Shown: positions 6,484 through 9,183 of the stretch, piece after piece | Layout of the letters: every line of letters begins with the position of its first letter | Numbering within the stretch: the stretch's first letter is position 1 | Source: Paracoccaceae bacterium | Lineage (GTDB): Bacteria; Pseudomonadota; Alphaproteobacteria; Rhodobacterales; Rhodobacteraceae | Assembly (NCBI GenBank): GCA_003564655.1 | Contig: PXES01000210.1 | Location: 1 to 9,183 of the forward strand | Length of the DNA: 9,183 nt | Reading direction: 5' to 3' | Notes under the pieces: model-generated | Told to the model about the DNA's origin: nothing | The model's input: only the letters and a program-made list of their open reading frames with translations | Databases searched by the model: none | Program-made: the position numbers and the translations under genes

Positions 6484-9183
6484 TCAGGCGACCAGTGTCT
6501 CGGCCTGTTTCAGGTCCACGCTGACAAGCTGGCTTACCCCGCGTTCGACCATCGTCACGCCGAACAACCGGTCCATGCGCGCCATGGTGATCGCGTTGTG
6601 CGTGATGATCAGGTAGCGCGTCTGCGCCCGGCGCGTCATCTCGTCCAGAAGATCGCAGAACCGCGCCACATTGGCATCGTCAAGCGGCGCATCGACCTCG
6701 TCGAGCACGCAGATCGGCGCCGGATTGGCGAGGAATACCCCGAAGATCAGCGCCAGCGCCGTCAGCGTCTGCTCGCCCCCCGACAGCAGCGAGAGCGTCG
6801 CAAGCTTCTTGCCCGGCGGCTGGCACATGATCTCGAGCCCGGCCTCGAGCGGGTCGTCGGATTCGACCAGCACCAGCCGTGCCGCGCCCCCGGCAAAAAG
6901 ATGCGTGAACAGGGCGGCAAAATTCGCGTTCACCTTGTCGAAGGCGACCAGCAGCCGCTCGCGCCCCTCGCGGTTGAGTGCGTTGATCCCGCCGCGGAGT
7001 TTCGCGACCGCGGCTTCGAGATCGGCCTTCTCCTGCACCAGCGTGTCGTGTTCTTCCCGCACGTCGCGGGCGTCTTCATCTGCCCGCAGGTTGACGGCCC
7101 CCAGCGCGTCGCGGGCGCGGCGCAGGCGGATCAACTCGGCCTCCAGCTCGGTCGCGGCGGGAATGGCCTCGGGGTCGGTGTCGAGCCGCTCGAGCAGGTC
7201 TTCAGGAGTGCTGTCGGTCTCGGCATGGATCAGCGCCGCCGCCGCCGCGACACCCTCGCGCGCCGCGTCGCGCCGGGCCTCCTGCTTGGCCCGCGCCTCA
7301 CGCGCGTCAGAGGCAGCGCGCTCGGTGCTGCGCTCGGCCTCGGCGGCGCTGCGGGCGGCACCCTCGGCCGCGGCCACGGCATCGCGCGCAGCGGTCAGAC
7401 GGGCGGCGGCGCGGCTGATCTCATCGGACAGCGCCTCGGCGCGGGCCGCAAAGTCCTCGGGCGCGGCGCGGGCCTTGGCCAGTTCCGCCTCTGTCGCCGC
7501 CTTGCGCGCGTCCAGCTCGCCAATGCGGTGAGCGGCACTGTCCAGCCGTTGCTGCCAGTCGCGCTGCGCGCTCGATATCTCGTCGAGGCGCTTGCTGCGC
7601 GCGGCGGCTTCGCTGCGCAGCCCGTCGGCGCGGGCCTGACAGGCGCGCATCTCGGCGCGCGCCGTGGCAACAGTCTGGCGCAGCGCCTCGGCCTGTGCGC
7701 GCGCGGCGTCGAGCGGTGGCAGCGCGTCGGCCTGCGCGCGCGCGCTGTCGAGCTGTTCGCCAAGATCCGCGCCCTCGCGTTCAAGTCGCGCAGCCTGGGC
7801 TTCGGCGGCGTCCAGCTTGCCCTGCGCACTCTCGCGCGCGGTCTCCAGCCGGGCCTCCGCGCGCTGCGCCTCGGTCGCGCGCTGGTCGGCGGCGCGCCGC
7901 GCGGCGCGGGCATCGGCCTCGGCGCGGGTCAGCGTCTCCAGCCGCTCCTTGTGCCTGGCATATGTGGCCGCGACGTCGGCAAGCTGCGCCTCGGCCGCGT
8001 CGAGATCGCGGCGCAGACCATCCAGCCGGTTGCGCTGCTGCAGCCTAAGCGCGGCAGTGCCCCCGGCCTGCCCGGCAGCGACATGCAGCCCGTCCCAGCG
8101 CCACAGATCCCCTTCGGGCGAGACCAGTCGCTGACCGGGGCGCAGCGCCGGTTGCAGCCGCGCGCCCGCATCGGCCGCGACAATGCCGGTCTGCGACAGG
8201 CGGCGATCGAGCCGGTCGGTGCCGCTGACATGCGGGGCCAGCGGTGCGACACCGTCGGGCAAGGCGGCGGCGTCAGTATAGGGCGGCAGCGCGACCCAGC
8301 CCGAGCCGTCATCGACGGGCGGCGCATGCAGATCATCGGCCAGTGCCGCGCCAAGGGCCTGCTCATGGCCTTCGGCAACGCGCAACTGGTCCAGAAGCCG
8401 CGCGCCATCGCCTGCCTCGTGCGCGAGCAGGCGCGCCAGCGCGGCGACTTCGGCGCGCAACGTGCCGGCTGCGCCCTCTGCCTCGGCCAGCGCGGCGCGA
8501 GAGTCGGCCTCGTGCGTCTGGGCGTCGGTGCGCGCGGCTTCGGTGTCGGTCAGGGCCGCCTCGGCGCGGGCAAGACGCGCGCGGGCGGATGTCGCCTCCT
8601 CCTCGGCGCCCTCCAGCGCGACCGTGGTCTCGTCAAGCGCCTGCGCTGCGGCGGTCTGCGCGGCCTGCGCCCGTGTGCGGGCCTCTTGCGCGCGGGTCTG
8701 CGCGCGGGTGATCTCGGCAAGCTGGCGCTCGGCGGTCTGATGCTGCGCGGCGAGCTGCGCGGCCTCCTCGCTCAGCCGGTCGAGGGTCGCTTCGTGCTCT
8801 TGCAGCGCCGCTGCGGCGTCGCTGGCGGCCTGCGCAGCCTCGGCCAGCCGGTCCTCCTGCCCGGTCGCGGCCTCGGCCAGGGCGGTCTCTTCCTGCGCAA
8901 GCCGGGCGAGCATCTGCTGCGCATCATGGTCAAGCCCGGCCTCGCGCGCGATGTCCTGGGCAAGTCGCGCGACCTGCGCCTCGAGGTTGCGCAGCGTCTC
9001 GGCGGCGCGGGCCTGCGCGGCGGCAAGCGTGTCGCGCTCGACCTCGAGCCGCTGCAGGATCGCGCCCGCGACGGTTTCCTCCTCGCGCAGGGGTGGCAGG
9101 CGCGCCTCGCACTCTGCCCGCGCCGCTGCGGCCTGCCGCGCGGCGGCCTCGGCGCTGGCGCTTTCGCGCAGGGCGGTCTGATG
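6484..9183 (-). CDS. smc: Chromosome partition protein SMC, C-terminal 899 residues, start beyond right edge
   Basis: SMC is the ATPase core of bacterial condensin. It acts with ScpA and ScpB to organise and segregate the nucleoid by loop extrusion. The frame is open from the right edge to the TGA at 6484, with no internal stop; an in-frame ATG at 8913 is internal. Counting residues from the edge, 1 to about 270 are an Ala/Glu/Arg/Gln-rich coiled coil. About 271-374 is the hinge (SGTDRLDRRLSQTG, LRPGQRLVSPEGDLWRWDG). About 375-700 is the returning coiled coil. The C-terminal ATPase half has the signature motif LSGGEQ at 800-805, Walker B ICVLDEVDAPLDD with D828 and E829, and H862 in IITHN. 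The Walker A half, roughly the first 250 residues judging from usual alphaproteobacterial SMC length (about 1150), lies outside. The gene converges on the repeat gene, with 256 bp between stops. Confidence 0.96.
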   Translation of the reverse strand, partial: HQTALRESASAEAAARQAAAARAECEARLPPLREEETVAGAILQRLEVERDTLAAAQARAAETLRNLEAQVARLAQDIAREAGLDHDAQQMLARLAQEETALAEAATGQEDRLAEAAQAASDAAAALQEHEATLDRLSEEAAQLAAQHQTAERQLAEITRAQTRAQEARTRAQAAQTAAAQALDETTVALEGAEEEATSARARLARAEAALTDTEAARTDAQTHEADSRAALAEAEGAAGTLRAEVAALARLLAHEAGDGARLLDQLRVAEGHEQALGAALADDLHAPPVDDGSGWVALPPYTDAAALPDGVAPLAPHVSGTDRLDRRLSQTGIVAADAGARLQPALRPGQRLVSPEGDLWRWDGLHVAAGQAGGTAALRLQQRNRLDGLRRDLDAAEAQLADVAATYARHKERLETLTRAEADARAARRAADQRATEAQRAEARLETARESAQGKLDAAEAQAARLEREGADLGEQLDSARAQADALPPLDAARAQAEALRQTVATARAEMRACQARADGLRSEAAARSKRLDEISSAQRDWQQRLDSAAHRIGELDARKAATEAELAKARAAPEDFAARAEALSDEISRAAARLTAARDAVAAAEGAARSAAEAERSTERAASDAREARAKQEARRDAAREGVAAAAALIHAETDSTPEDLLERLDTDPEAIPAATELEAELIRLRRARDALGAVNLRADEDARDVREEHDTLVQEKADLEAAVAKLRGGINALNREGRERLLVAFDKVNANFAALFTHLFAGGAARLVLVESDDPLEAGLEIMCQPPGKKLATLSLLSGGEQTLTALALIFGVFLANPAPICVLDEVDAPLDDANVARFCDLLDEMTRRAQTRYLIITHNAITMARMDRLFGVTMVERGVSQLVSVDLKQAETLVA

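Noticed and set aside
6484..8913. Treating the ATG at 8913 as the start of a short 809-residue SMC-like protein
   Set aside because: The frame continues without a stop to position 9183 with the same coiled-coil character. SMC needs the missing N-terminal ATPase half, so the ATG is internal.

Overview
The window is GC-rich, densely coded DNA that looks like a chromosomal segment of an alphaproteobacterium, most likely a member of the Rhodobacteraceae (roseobacter/Rhodobacter group). This rests on the EEP-miaB-phoH-ybeY order, the alphaproteobacterial style of the SMC hinge, and a pilin-like N-terminus of the GAVTVDW type that I associate with this family. It is inferred from memory of families, not from a search.

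Layout. (1) Positions 1-3662 hold a leftward cluster, read right to left: an endonuclease/exonuclease/phosphatase-family hydrolase, miaB (tRNA methylthiotransferase), a 332-bp gap with a hairpin and a G-quadruplex motif, phoH (PhoH/YbeZ ATPase, TTG start), and the first 77 codons of ybeY (cut by the left edge). The miaB-phoH-ybeY order matches the conserved RNA-maturation operon of proteobacteria (miaB-ybeZ-ybeY in E. coli). (2) At 3663-3746 is a divergent intergenic region, followed by a rightward HI0933-like/PP_4765-family flavoprotein (3747-4928). This gene ends in a very long perfect inverted repeat. (3) Positions 5013-6264 hold a stand-alone rightward gene with its own promoter candidate and a terminator-like hairpin. 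It encodes a pilin-like transmembrane N-terminus, a 113-residue stretch made only of Asn, Gly and Ser, and a 112-residue C-terminal domain. This is the most unusual object here. (4) Converging on it from the right edge is the C-terminal 899 residues of SMC, with two hairpins after its stop, one of them followed by a T5 tract.

How the genes work together. The left cluster is RNA housekeeping: MiaB modifies A37 of tRNAs, YbeY matures 16S rRNA 3' ends and takes part in ribosome quality control, and PhoH/YbeZ is its usual ATPase partner. SMC is chromosome condensation. The flavoprotein is an orphan oxidoreductase of unknown substrate. The Asn/Gly/Ser protein is not linked to any of these by operon structure and looks like an accessory, lineage-restricted envelope protein: a membrane anchor, a disordered stalk and a beta-rich head. 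No RNA genes, insertion sequences, CRISPR arrays or phage genes were seen.
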